IMG/VR virus record: IMGVR_UViG_3300022700_000085
Span: 1-62,285 of that record
Direction: 5' to 3' (one strand)
Length of the DNA: 62,285 bases
Source: a virus
This document shows positions 51,097 through 59,394 of the stretch, piece after piece; the stretch's first letter is position 1, and every line of letters starts with the position of its first letter. Below the pieces are notes generated by a model that saw only the letters and a list, made by a program, of their open reading frames with translations, searched no databases and was not told the DNA's origin. The translations under genes were made by a program, and so were the position numbers.

Positions 51097-54000
51097 ATGG
51101 TATTGAAAAAACCTGTTGTAATAACAGAAGGTCAACTTGAGCAACTTCAAGATTCAGATGGTTTGGACCTTGATGGCCCTGTTGACATTGATGATTATTT
51201 ACACGTTCAGACTGGGGATGGTCTGTACGTGACTGAGACTGGGGTTGGGTTCGGGGTGATGGTCCCTGACTGCATAGCACATCTTTATTACAATGATCCT
51301 GGTGTCATTGCTGACCTTGGTGCTGATGATCCTCGTGGCCTACAGATTGAAAATGCCAACACAGGTGCTAATACTTTTGCTGATATTATGCTTCGGTGTG
51401 GGGATTCCGATGCGCATATTTCGGCTGTGAATGTTGGTACTAATACGACTGATTTAAAAACGTGGGTTGAAGGTGGTGGGTACACTGTTTTGACTCATGA
51501 TGGGAAGTTTGGAATTGGTGTTGATCCTTCCCAGGCTCTCGATCTTATTGGCTCGATGGAATTGGAAAATACCACCACTTCAACCACTGGGGTGATCTAT
51601 AAAGGTTCAGACCGGTTTATCCATGATTTCAGTCATCCTACAGGTAACACAGCGGTGCCGGAGGGGCTTAATACTTTTGTTGGTATTGATGCTGGTAATT
51701 TCACGATGGGTGGAACATCTGATAATACAGGAGCATCAAGCAGAAACACAGGTGTTGGGCACAGCACTCTATATAATAATACTGAAGGTTTTGGTAATAC
51801 TGCTGCTGGTGTAGAAGTTTTATATAGTAATACTGAAGGTATCAATAATACTGCTGCTGGTGAAGGGGCTTTATATTATAATACTTTAGGAGATAATAAT
51901 CTAGCTGATGGCTCGCACTCTTTATATCATAATATATCAGGTGATTTTAATGTTGCGTGCGGTGCAAGAGCTTTATATCATAATACTTACGGGGCTTCTA
52001 TTGTTGCTTGTGGTTATTATGCTGGTGCTTATGCTACCGGTGATGCCAATAACGAAACCTCTACCAATTCAGTTTATCTCGGTGCTGAAACCAAAGCTTT
52101 TGCCGATGGCGATGACAATGAAATAGTGATTGGTTACGATGCGACCGGAATAGGTAGTAACAGTGTAGTGCTCGGAAACAGCAGTGTGGAAACCACGGTG
52201 CTACGGGGCGACGTTGGAATTGGAACGGACAGCCCTTTCGCTGAATTGGACGTTAATGGCGACATCACCCTCAGCGGTGAGGCTGCTTACCGAAGCCCTG
52301 CACAACTCGGTAATTACCATCAGTCATTTGCGAGTAAAGAATACGTCTACAACTTAGATAAGTCGGATGTGCTTAGTGGGCATTTAACTCATATAGATTC
52401 GGATGATCAAGGGGGTAGTGCAACGGACGTTTGGGGTGATGGAAAATTCATCTACTTAGCAAACTATGGAGGTGGGCTTCATGTTTATAGCGTAGATGGG
52501 AGTGGAACCCTCACCCACCTCGATTCAGACGACCAAGGAGGTTTGGCCTTACGTGTATGGGGCGATGGCAAGTTCATCTACTTGGCGAACTATGAAGGTG
52601 GGCTCCACGTCTATAGTGTAGATGACAGCGGCATCCTCACTCACCTAGGTTCAGATGATCAAGGTGGCGAAGCTAGAGGTGTTTGGGGTGATGGTAAGTT
52701 CATCTACTTAGCAAACTATGATACTGGTCTCCATGTCTATAGTGTGGATAATAACGGCATCCTGACTCACCTCGATTCAGACGACCAAGGAGATACTGCG
52801 AGGGATGTATGGGGCGATGGCAAGTTTATTTACTTGGCGAATCATACTGGCGGTCTCCACGTCTATAGCGTAGATGACAGCGGCACGCTTACCCACCTAG
52901 ATTCAGACGACCAAGGAGGTTGGGCTCTGTGTGTTTGGGGTGATGGTAAGTTCATCTACTTAGCAAACTATGATATCGGTCTTCACGTCTATAGTGTAGA
53001 TAATAGTGGAACCCTGACTCACCTCGATTCAGACGATCAAGGAGACTATGCGCGAGGGGTGTGGGGTGACGGTAAATTTATTTACTTAGCAAATCATGGT
53101 GGTGGTCTCCATGTCTATAGTGTAGATGACAAAGGCATTCTTACTCATATAGATTCAGACGATCAAGGAGATGATGCTAGGAGCGTATGGGGCGATGGTA
53201 AGTTCATCTACTTAGCGAATCGGGGTGGTGGTCTCCACGTCTACAGCGTAGACAAAGCCTACGAGTACGACCAAGACGCTGAAGAGCACATCTTCCGTAC
53301 CAGTGGACTAGAACGGATGCGGATTAGTAGTGATGGCAACATCACCCTCAGCGGTGAGGCTGCTTACCGAAGCCCTGCACAACTTGGTGATTATCATCAG
53401 TCATTTGCGAGTAAAGAATACGTTTACAACTTAGATAAGTCGGACGTTCTAAGTGGGCACTTAACTCATATAGATTCGGACGACCAAGGAGATAATGCAT
53501 ATGGAGTATGGGGCGATGGTAAATTCATTTACTTAGCAAACTATGGAGGTGGGCTTCATGTCTATAGCGTAGATAATAGTGGCACTCTCACTCACCTCGA
53601 TTCAGACGACCAAGGAGATACTGCGAGGGATGTATGGGGTGATGGCAAGTTCATCTACTTAGCAAATGATAGTGGCGGTCTCCACGTCTATAGCGTAGAT
53701 AATAGTGGAGTATTAACCCACCTCGATTCAGATGATCAAGGTGGCGAAGCTAGAAGTGTTTGGGGCGATGGTAGGTTTGTTTATTTAGCAAACTATGATA
53801 CCGGTCTTCACGTCTATAGTGTAGATAATAGTGGAACCCTGACTCACCTCGATTCAGACGATCAGGGAGACGTGGCTATAGATGTATGGGGCGATGGTAA
53901 ATTCATTTACTTGGCAAATCATACTGGCGGTCTCCATGTTTATAGTATAAGTGACAACGGTATTCTTACGCATGTGGACTCAGACGATCAAGGAGATGGA

Positions 54001-55041
54001 GCGCGGGGTGTATGGGGCGATGGTAAATTCATTTACTTAGCAAATTTTGGTGGTGGTCTCCACGTTTACAGCGTGGATAACAGTGGCGCTCTCACTCACC
54101 TCGATTCAGACGATCAGGGGGGTATTGCGCGGGCTGTTTGGGGCGATGGCAAGTTCATTTACTTAGCAAATGATAGTGGCGGTCTCCACGTCTATAGCGT
54201 AAATAATAGTGGGGTATTAACCCACCTCGATTCAGATGATCAAGGGGATGATGCTCTAGATGTTTGGGGTGATGGTAGGTTTGTTTATTTAGTAAATGAT
54301 AGTGGCGGTCTCCACGTCTACAGCGTAGACAAAGCCTACGAGTACGACCAAGACGCAGAAGAGCACATCTTCCGTACCAGTGGACTAGAACGGATGCGTA
54401 TTGATAGTTCTGGTTATGTCGGCATCGGCACGGATGATCCAGAAAGAGCACTCCATATTGCGGCAAACCCAGCAGTATTGCTCTTTGAAGATTTGGCGGC
54501 TGGCACCAATGATAAGAGGGCACAGCTCCAGGCTGATGCAGGTCGGATAGAATTTAACGCACGAAATGACGACTTATCCAGTCGTACCGACAACATCTTG
54601 GTAATGGACATGGGGACAGGTGATGTCGGTATTGGCACGAATAATCCAGATGGAAAACTCAATATCGGAGAAACCACCAATGGGTCCGGTGTTTATTGGA
54701 CCAACCCTGCTGAAGTATCCACAACGGATGGCACAGAAACGACACTGGATTCTTTATCAACCGTCTCTAACGCGCTCTATCATATAACTGCAACAATTGT
54801 GGCAGTTAATAGTGATTTCCATGATGATGGGGCGTCCTATGTTCTTCATGGAACATTTAAAAATGATGGTGGAACATTAACACAGATTGGAACCACTTCA
54901 GTTGCTCATAACGCTGAAAGTGATTCTAATTGGGATGCCAAATTCGACGTGAGTGGTACGGATGTACGTGCACGAGTCACAGGTGTTCTTAATAGAGGCA
55001 TCAATTGGCATTGTTCAATGAGAGTTATGTCTATTAGTTAA
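51097..55041 (+). CDS. Tail fibre/spike with two seven-repeat LVIVD-type beta propellers
   Basis: 1314 residues. N-terminus KKPVVITEGQLEQLQDSD, shared with the two preceding proteins, probably the anchor. A middle part (about residues 200-340) has repeated Asn/Thr-rich turns (GVGHSTLYNNTEGFGNTAAG), as in head-domain repeats of adhesins. Then two blocks follow, each with seven copies of a 42-residue unit (DVWGDGKFIYLANYGGGLHV then YSVDxSGxLTHLDSDDQGG), the LVIVD repeat. Each block is preceded by EAAYRSPAQLGNYHQSFASK and ends with KAYEYDQDAEEHIFRTSGLE. The C-terminus has VGIGTDDPERALHIA-type stems. Likely receptor-binding fibre. Confidence 0.85.
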   Translation: MVLKKPVVITEGQLEQLQDSDGLDLDGPVDIDDYLHVQTGDGLYVTETGVGFGVMVPDCIAHLYYNDPGVIADLGADDPRGLQIENANTGANTFADIMLRCGDSDAHISAVNVGTNTTDLKTWVEGGGYTVLTHDGKFGIGVDPSQALDLIGSMELENTTTSTTGVIYKGSDRFIHDFSHPTGNTAVPEGLNTFVGIDAGNFTMGGTSDNTGASSRNTGVGHSTLYNNTEGFGNTAAGVEVLYSNTEGINNTAAGEGALYYNTLGDNNLADGSHSLYHNISGDFNVACGARALYHNTYGASIVACGYYAGAYATGDANNETSTNSVYLGAETKAFADGDDNEIVIGYDATGIGSNSVVLGNSSVETTVLRGDVGIGTDSPFAELDVNGDITLSGEAAYRSPAQLGNYHQSFASKEYVYNLDKSDVLSGHLTHIDSDDQGGSATDVWGDGKFIYLANYGGGLHVYSVDGSGTLTHLDSDDQGGLALRVWGDGKFIYLANYEGGLHVYSVDDSGILTHLGSDDQGGEARGVWGDGKFIYLANYDTGLHVYSVDNNGILTHLDSDDQGDTARDVWGDGKFIYLANHTGGLHVYSVDDSGTLTHLDSDDQGGWALCVWGDGKFIYLANYDIGLHVYSVDNSGTLTHLDSDDQGDYARGVWGDGKFIYLANHGGGLHVYSVDDKGILTHIDSDDQGDDARSVWGDGKFIYLANRGGGLHVYSVDKAYEYDQDAEEHIFRTSGLERMRISSDGNITLSGEAAYRSPAQLGDYHQSFASKEYVYNLDKSDVLSGHLTHIDSDDQGDNAYGVWGDGKFIYLANYGGGLHVYSVDNSGTLTHLDSDDQGDTARDVWGDGKFIYLANDSGGLHVYSVDNSGVLTHLDSDDQGGEARSVWGDGRFVYLANYDTGLHVYSVDNSGTLTHLDSDDQGDVAIDVWGDGKFIYLANHTGGLHVYSISDNGILTHVDSDDQGDGARGVWGDGKFIYLANFGGGLHVYSVDNSGALTHLDSDDQGGIARAVWGDGKFIYLANDSGGLHVYSVNNSGVLTHLDSDDQGDDALDVWGDGRFVYLVNDSGGLHVYSVDKAYEYDQDAEEHIFRTSGLERMRIDSSGYVGIGTDDPERALHIAANPAVLLFEDLAAGTNDKRAQLQADAGRIEFNARNDDLSSRTDNILVMDMGTGDVGIGTNNPDGKLNIGETTNGSGVYWTNPAEVSTTDGTETTLDSLSTVSNALYHITATIVAVNSDFHDDGASYVLHGTFKNDGGTLTQIGTTSVAHNAESDSNWDAKFDVSGTDVRARVTGVLNRGINWHCSMRVMSIS
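52261..54414 (+). repeat. Tandem 1077-bp duplication of the propeller module
   Basis: The segment from 52261 repeats from 53338, offset 1077 bp or 359 codons. Each copy holds an entry sequence, seven 126-bp repeats and an exit sequence. Copies are alike at the ends and differ in repeat interiors, so gene conversion between units is likely. The 126-bp unit within each copy is itself a shorter tandem repeat. Confidence 0.85.
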
Positions 55042-55051
55042 AGGGGAAATT

Positions 55052-55483
55052 ATGTTACCGAGATTACCAGCACATGAAACAATTACAGAACCAGCTATCG
55101 CTGAAAAGAATTTTGATTCATGGTTTCTAAAACGTTTGAATCTTCGCGCAGATACTAATATAGCAAATATTGAATTCAAATGTTCACGTTATGATTATAT
55201 CCAGAAGGAAATCAGTAGTAAAAGTATTGATGCTTCAAAAAACGCCTATACTGAAGTTCAAAAGTGGCAGTGTTGGAAGGACGCAATGTCTGCCATTTTA
55301 AATTGTGTTAGTTTAGAAGCACAACGCATGGAAATAATCCAAGAGCTTCGAGTGAAACGCAAGGAAAAGAAAGCAATGGAAGAGGGTGCAGACACAACAG
55401 AGCTAGATGAACAAATAGCAACATTGGAAGCAACAAAAGATTCTATTGAAACTTCAATGGGTCCGCTTGACAGTACTAACTAA
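55052..55483 (+). CDS. Hypothetical helical protein after the fibre gene
   Basis: 143 residues, ATG after AAGGGG. A helical region (NAYTEVQKWQCWKDAMSAIL) and a coiled coil (ELRVKRKEKKAMEEGADTTE, then LDEQIATLEATKDSIETSM). Its place behind the fibre suggests a fibre chaperone, but nothing in the sequence proves this. Confidence 0.6.
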   Translation: MLPRLPAHETITEPAIAEKNFDSWFLKRLNLRADTNIANIEFKCSRYDYIQKEISSKSIDASKNAYTEVQKWQCWKDAMSAILNCVSLEAQRMEIIQELRVKRKEKKAMEEGADTTELDEQIATLEATKDSIETSMGPLDSTN

Positions 55484-55495
55484 ACATGGTATAAT
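55467..55495 (+). promoter_or_regulatory. Sigma70-type promoter
   Basis: TTGACA (55467-55472), 17-bp spacer, TATAAT (55490-55495), overlapping the end of the preceding gene. Drives the run of small genes from 55513. Confidence 0.88.
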
Positions 55496-55512
55496 TGAGT
55501 AAAGGAGAAAAC

Positions 55513-55662
55513 ATGAAAAACTTAACTCGCGCACAACTTATCGCTTTGGCCACTCAAAAGACTGCTACCCCTTATCGGAAGCTCGTTGGCATGTCTAAAG
55601 ATCAACTTATCAAAGAGCTAGGGAATGTAGGAAATCCGTTTGAACCCGAACAGGTGAATTAA
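55513..55662 (+). CDS. Small helical protein
   Basis: 49 residues, ATG after AAAGGAG. TRAQLIALATQKTATPYRKL and MSKDQLIKELGN suggest a SAP- or Rho-N-like helix-extended-helix, a DNA- or RNA-contact motif. The stop overlaps the next start. Confidence 0.7.
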   Translation: MKNLTRAQLIALATQKTATPYRKLVGMSKDQLIKELGNVGNPFEPEQVN

Positions 55663-55976
55663 TGGATATAGATGAATTAAGAATCGTTGATGTTGAAAAT
55701 ATACTTAGTAATGTGCCTGACCATTTTGCTGTGGTGTTTCAACATGTTGATGGTTATAAACTGACTTATTCAAATGTGAGTCATGGATCATTAGATACGA
55801 TTATTTTTCTTGAAACTTTCAATGCACCTACCATTGTGCAGGATTTGGAATTGGTCACTTCACAAGTTCCAGAAGACCGTTATATTTCATTTTGTTGTTC
55901 AAACAAACGGCTTGTTCTTACTAATTATGAATATAATAAAACGTTTATCACTTTATTTTTTAAGGATGAACAATGA
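55662..55976 (+). CDS. Hypothetical protein
   Basis: 104 residues, start on the last base of the previous TAA. Beta-rich, with HFAVVFQHVDGYKLTYSNVS and YISFCCSNKRLVLTNYEYNK. No family recognised. It overlaps the next start by four bases. Confidence 0.65.
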   Translation: MDIDELRIVDVENILSNVPDHFAVVFQHVDGYKLTYSNVSHGSLDTIIFLETFNAPTIVQDLELVTSQVPEDRYISFCCSNKRLVLTNYEYNKTFITLFFKDEQ

Positions 55977-56188
55977 AACTTGGCGAATTTATAGATTCTT
56001 TAATAAATATGCGAGAAATCACAATAATTGATGGTGACCCTCAAATTGAATTTATGTATAATGGAAAGAAACTTGAAGCAACTAATATTCGCACTGAATC
56101 TGTTTGTGATTATAGTGTAGAAAGAGGTGATCTTTCCATACACCCAGGTTATAAAACAACCCTTACAGTTGAATTAGATGCAACCTAA
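55973..56188 (+). CDS. Hypothetical protein
   Basis: 71 residues. Beta pattern EITIIDGDPQIEFMYNGKKL and ERGDLSIHPGYKTTLTVELD. Overlaps neighbours on both sides (four and eleven bases). Unknown function. Confidence 0.6.
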   Translation: MKLGEFIDSLINMREITIIDGDPQIEFMYNGKKLEATNIRTESVCDYSVERGDLSIHPGYKTTLTVELDAT

Positions 56189-56582
56189 AAAGTTTCGTGG
56201 TGGGTTAGGCCCAGAAGCTAAAATACAACGTGAATTTATCCGCTATGTGAAAGACCGTGGTTGGCACGTAGAACGTATGATCGGGAACGCCCTTCAAAAG
56301 GGTATTCCCGATATTTTTATTGCGCATTTGAAGCATGGAACGAGGTGGGTGGATTTAAAAAATCCGCGTGATTATGAATTCACACGTTCACAGCGGGTCA
56401 AATGGCCTATTTGGGAGCAATACGGGGTTGGAATATGGATTATAACCGGTTGGGGTGAAAAAGAATATGATAAACTTTTTCAACCTCCTAACTGGCGACA
56501 GTATTGGAAACCAAAATACGATGAAGAAAAAGAAGAATTAGAACAAATGTTACAGGAGCTTTTTGATGAAAATATTTCTTGA
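56178..56582 (+). CDS. VRR-NUC domain nuclease
   Basis: 134 residues. AKIQREFIRYVKDRGWHVER, then KGIPDIFIAHL (catalytic Asp) and RWVDLKNPRD (Asp-x-Lys), then RSQRVKWPIWEQYGVGIWII form the minimal VRR-NUC fold of the PD-(D/E)xK superfamily. Stand-alone phage versions are Holliday-junction or flap nucleases by family inference. It lies with the small genes behind the promoter at 55467 and overlaps the next gene by 17 bases. Confidence 0.85.
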   Translation: MQPKKFRGGLGPEAKIQREFIRYVKDRGWHVERMIGNALQKGIPDIFIAHLKHGTRWVDLKNPRDYEFTRSQRVKWPIWEQYGVGIWIITGWGEKEYDKLFQPPNWRQYWKPKYDEEKEELEQMLQELFDENIS

Positions 56583-57126
56583 TATGGATGGTGTTATTAC
56601 TGATTTTGTTATACCAGCTATGGCCAAATGTGAGGCTGAAATCAATGAAGCAGAATATCCGGCAACGTGCAAATGGAATATACTTTCAGCTATAAATCAG
56701 GTTCGTACTGATAGAGGGCTTAAACCAATTGGGAAAAAACGTTTTTGGGATAGCCTAAACTATGATTTTTGGCGTAGATTGAAAATGTACACTGGTGTGA
56801 TGGAATTTATCAGCAAATTAGAGAAAGTAGGTGAAGTGTTCATCGCCACTTCCCCAACACTTTCTTCTGATTGTGTGGCTGCGAAGTATGATTGGATTAT
56901 AGGAAATCTACCTGATTATCGTCGTAAGCTATTTATTTGCACTATGAAGGAACAACTTGCCAGTCCAGAAGCAATTTTGATTGATGATCGAGATCAAAAC
57001 TGTATTAAATTTGACAAATCTGGTGGGCATGGTATACTATTAAATAGGCCGTGGAATCAAGGTGGTTACAGTCTAGATCCTTACCAAGAGGTGCTCAATG
57101 AGATTGATAAAATCAAACAAAAATAA
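56566..57126 (+). CDS. HAD-type 5'(3')-deoxyribonucleotidase
   Basis: 186 residues from the ATG at 56566 (AGGAGC upstream). The nucleophile Asp lies in KIFLDMDGVITDFV; the second motif is FIATSPTLSSDC; the Lys and Asp end motif is ILIDDRDQNCIKFD. This is the pattern of NT5C-like nucleotidases (D-M-D-G-V). They dephosphorylate dNMPs and tune the nucleotide pool during phage replication. The stop overlaps the next gene by 29 bases. Confidence 0.85.
   Translation: MKIFLDMDGVITDFVIPAMAKCEAEINEAEYPATCKWNILSAINQVRTDRGLKPIGKKRFWDSLNYDFWRRLKMYTGVMEFISKLEKVGEVFIATSPTLSSDCVAAKYDWIIGNLPDYRRKLFICTMKEQLASPEAILIDDRDQNCIKFDKSGGHGILLNRPWNQGGYSLDPYQEVLNEIDKIKQK
57011..57038 (+). promoter_or_regulatory. Possible internal promoter before the peptidase and sigma-like genes
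   Basis: TTGACA (57011-57016), 16-bp spacer, TATACT (57033-57038), inside the nucleotidase gene and 60 bases before the next start. The GG before TATA resembles three of the intergenic promoters. Could be a chance coding match. Confidence 0.4.
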
Positions 57127-57589
57127 CTGTGTATATGCATCTGTGGCAATGCTTTTAGGTGTTTCTTTGGATAAAGCATACGAGTTGTTACACAACAAGG
57201 ACGCAAAAATAGGTGAGAAACCTTTCACAGGTATTTATAAAGATTTTGAAGTTGTTCCAGATATGGCAGTAATATGTGATTCACTATGGTCAAAGAAACG
57301 AATAGGTCTTACGCCTTTTTATTTTGATCCTACTTGTTCACCACACCCTAATTGCCAACCTATCTCTACATGGAAAAATCCAAAAGCTAGTTTCAAATTA
57401 CAACTTGGTTTTGGTTCTGGGTTGTTAGAAGGCAAAACTGAGAAATGCGGTCATATGTGTGCATGGGACGGGCAAGTTATTTTTGATCCTCGTGGGCACA
57501 TTTATTCATATGATCTAGCTGAAATTATGAATTTTGAAATCAACCGTTTCTGGTTGAAAGTTGAGGAGGGGTCAACATGCCAGGGATAG
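57098..57589 (+). CDS. C39/papain-fold peptidase-like protein
   Basis: 163 residues. The N-terminal NNCVYASVAMLLGVSLDKAY has the Cys followed by A-x-x-A-M-L-L-G typical of C39-type cysteine peptidases. A His-containing GHMCAWDGQVIFDPRGHIYS later supplies the likely His and Asp. The triad is complete by eye. No leader-peptide or transporter gene is nearby, so processing of a virion or host protein, or a structural reuse of the fold, are both possible. ATG overlaps the previous gene. Confidence 0.65.
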   Translation: MRLIKSNKNNCVYASVAMLLGVSLDKAYELLHNKDAKIGEKPFTGIYKDFEVVPDMAVICDSLWSKKRIGLTPFYFDPTCSPHPNCQPISTWKNPKASFKLQLGFGSGLLEGKTEKCGHMCAWDGQVIFDPRGHIYSYDLAEIMNFEINRFWLKVEEGSTCQG

Positions 57590-58254
57590 TGAAACTCTTT
57601 TTGAATATGAATAAAAGCAAACCAATACGACACCCGCTATTAAATGATGCAAAAAAGAAGTCAAAACAAGAAATAAACTCAGCAGCTCAACTTAAGTTGT
57701 TGGACCCTGCATCAGATGAGCTTTTTTTTGCTTTACGGTCTTGTGTGAGAAATATTGTGGGGAGGTTTATTTATTATTACCCAGGAACAGAAAACTTTTT
57801 AGATGATATGGTGAGCGAATCTTTTTCTGTTATTTCTGAATTTGTAAGCAAAATCACACTTGACACTATCATAAATTATGATATACTTAATATAGTACAT
57901 AAACGAATAAGAAATAGATTAGAAAACTATCTTAATAAAAATCAACATATAGTGACTTCTAGTATGCGTACCCACCACAACAAATTCAAGAAAGGTGAGG
58001 AAGCAATTTATTATGATAGTTTTGATTTAAGCGGTATTGCTGAACAACCATTAGATGACGGAGACGAATGGAAACGGGATTTACTTGATTCTCTTAATCA
58101 TATAGCTGAGAATCATGTTGATGACTATATATTAAGACAAGAGAATTGGGGCAGAACATATCAGAGTTTAGCTGATGAATTAAAGGTTGGTGTAGGCACC
58201 ATCTGTCGTAGAAAAGCCCTACTATATGATAAATATTTAGAATTGTCGAGGTAA
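57577..58254 (+). CDS. Sigma factor-like protein
   Basis: 225 residues. The N-terminal half (DELFFALRSCVRNIVGRFIY, then TENFLDDMVSESFSVISEFV and NIVHKRIRNRLENYL) resembles sigma region 2. The C-terminal segment ILRQENWGRTYQSLADELKV then GVGTICRRKALLYDKYLE is a helix-turn-helix like region 4. This would be a small phage sigma factor redirecting host RNA polymerase to late genes; the virion module here mostly lacks the sigma70 promoters seen elsewhere. Homology is weak by eye. Confidence 0.55.
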   Translation: MPGIVKLFLNMNKSKPIRHPLLNDAKKKSKQEINSAAQLKLLDPASDELFFALRSCVRNIVGRFIYYYPGTENFLDDMVSESFSVISEFVSKITLDTIINYDILNIVHKRIRNRLENYLNKNQHIVTSSMRTHHNKFKKGEEAIYYDSFDLSGIAEQPLDDGDEWKRDLLDSLNHIAENHVDDYILRQENWGRTYQSLADELKVGVGTICRRKALLYDKYLELSR

Positions 58255-58256
58255 GT

Positions 58257-58736
58257 ATGAAAGCTTTAATGGGGTTTATGTGTGTTGTGTTAACTGTGAT
58301 TTGCGTTGCTCTCACATTTTATGTGTCAGATATGGAATCACATGCTAAACGTTGGCAAAGACGGGTCAAATCAGTTCAACATATCGAGAAAATTAACGAT
58401 GATTTACTTGAAGCTAACATGTATTCTCAAAAATTAATGTGCACTATTAAAATAATGGCTGAAGAAAATGCAGCCATGTGCAAAAGAGAAGCTAAAATGA
58501 CACAGATTGTTAATCAATATAAGGAAGAAAACCGAAGACTTAAGCAGTCTCTTACTGAAGCTGTTAACAATCTTAGGGAGCAGCAACAAGAGTTAAATCA
58601 ACTACACGAGCAATTGGAACGGCTTCAGTATCAAGTAAAAGTACTAGAAAAAGCACTTGAAAACAAAGTCAAAAAAGTTTATAATGTAATGAAAACAACT
58701 AAATCTGTCACTGATGTTCTTTCTGTAATTTTTTAA
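58257..58736 (+). CDS. Membrane-anchored coiled-coil protein (spanin-like candidate)
   Basis: 159 residues. An N-terminal membrane segment (LMGFMCVVLTVICVALTFYV) precedes a long coiled coil (EENRRLKQSLTEAVNNLREQ, then QQELNQLHEQLERLQYQVK). A type II membrane protein with a coiled coil matches inner-membrane spanins (Rz). No outer lipoprotein partner or endolysin was found nearby, so this remains a candidate only. Confidence 0.55.
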   Translation: MKALMGFMCVVLTVICVALTFYVSDMESHAKRWQRRVKSVQHIEKINDDLLEANMYSQKLMCTIKIMAEENAAMCKREAKMTQIVNQYKEENRRLKQSLTEAVNNLREQQQELNQLHEQLERLQYQVKVLEKALENKVKKVYNVMKTTKSVTDVLSVIF

Positions 58737-58745
58737 GAGGTGTTT

Positions 58746-59120
58746 ATGCAATTCCGAAATGTTCCTTCTTTGTCACGTTTGCTCGATACTACGTTAGAAG
58801 TCGATGTTGTTGATGGTCCTGTAACAACAATGGATTATATGCAATCACTTACAGTTTCCATCCCTACTGAAGATTTTATTAAATTGACTGGAGATGAAGT
58901 TGAAAATCTTTACCTTAGACCAATGATTAGAGCTATTGGTAAAGCAATTAACGATATGGGAAACGTGAAAACTACTTACTTACCGATCCCAGAAAATGAG
59001 ATTGCTTTTCGTTGTATGAAAGGTAAAATCCCTGTGCTTATGCGTGTTGTACGCCGACCTGATCCAGATAGACACCAAATCCTTATTCATGCGTTAGTGG
59101 AGCCTGTTAATGCAACATAG
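58746..59120 (+). CDS. Hypothetical protein
   Basis: 124 residues from the ATG at 58746 (AAGAGG upstream); the in-frame GTG at 58740 is less likely. Beta-rich with MDYMQSLTVSIPTEDFIKLT and FRCMKGKIPVLMRVVRRPD. No family recognised. Overlaps the next gene by 11 bases. Confidence 0.65.
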   Translation: MQFRNVPSLSRLLDTTLEVDVVDGPVTTMDYMQSLTVSIPTEDFIKLTGDEVENLYLRPMIRAIGKAINDMGNVKTTYLPIPENEIAFRCMKGKIPVLMRVVRRPDPDRHQILIHALVEPVNAT

Positions 59121-59391
59121 TAACTTTCGTGGTCACCCTACTATATTCATGAACGGTAAGTGGGTTTATGAAGACACACTTGCACCTCTTCCAGGTTATG
59201 GTGGAGACCCTAAACCAAGACCATGTAAGAAATGTGGTTCAAAACATGAAATGCACGAATCAGACCCATGTTTAGGTGATTTGCCAGGGGTGGACAATGC
59301 TTGTTGTGGTCATGGTGTACGAGAACAAGCATACATACGTTTCACCAATGGTAAAATAGTCAGGGGATTTGAAGTAGAAAATAAAGGTTAA
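59110..59391 (+). CDS. Small zinc-finger protein
   Basis: 93 residues. PRPCKKCGSKHEMHESDPCLGD and DNACCGHGVREQAYIRFTNG form a Cys4/His cluster. The last part (YIRFTNGKIVRGFEVENKG) is a beta hairpin. The C-C-G-H-G phrase followed by Y-I-x-F recurs in small phage and actinobacterial proteins. Zinc binding is likely; function unknown. Confidence 0.7.
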   Translation: MQHSNFRGHPTIFMNGKWVYEDTLAPLPGYGGDPKPRPCKKCGSKHEMHESDPCLGDLPGVDNACCGHGVREQAYIRFTNGKIVRGFEVENKG

Positions 59392-59394
59392 ATT

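Noticed and set aside
52261-54414. CRISPR-like or assembly repeat in the fibre gene
   Set aside because: The repeats are in-frame protein repeats with codon-level variation; they encode propeller blades.
54155-54680. Antisense frames in the fibre gene
   Set aside because: They arise from the repeat unit read backwards and have no start signals.
57860-57887. TTGACA / TATACT pair inside the sigma-like gene
   Set aside because: The 16-bp spacing is acceptable, but it lies mid-gene with no gene start near; probably chance in AT-rich coding DNA.
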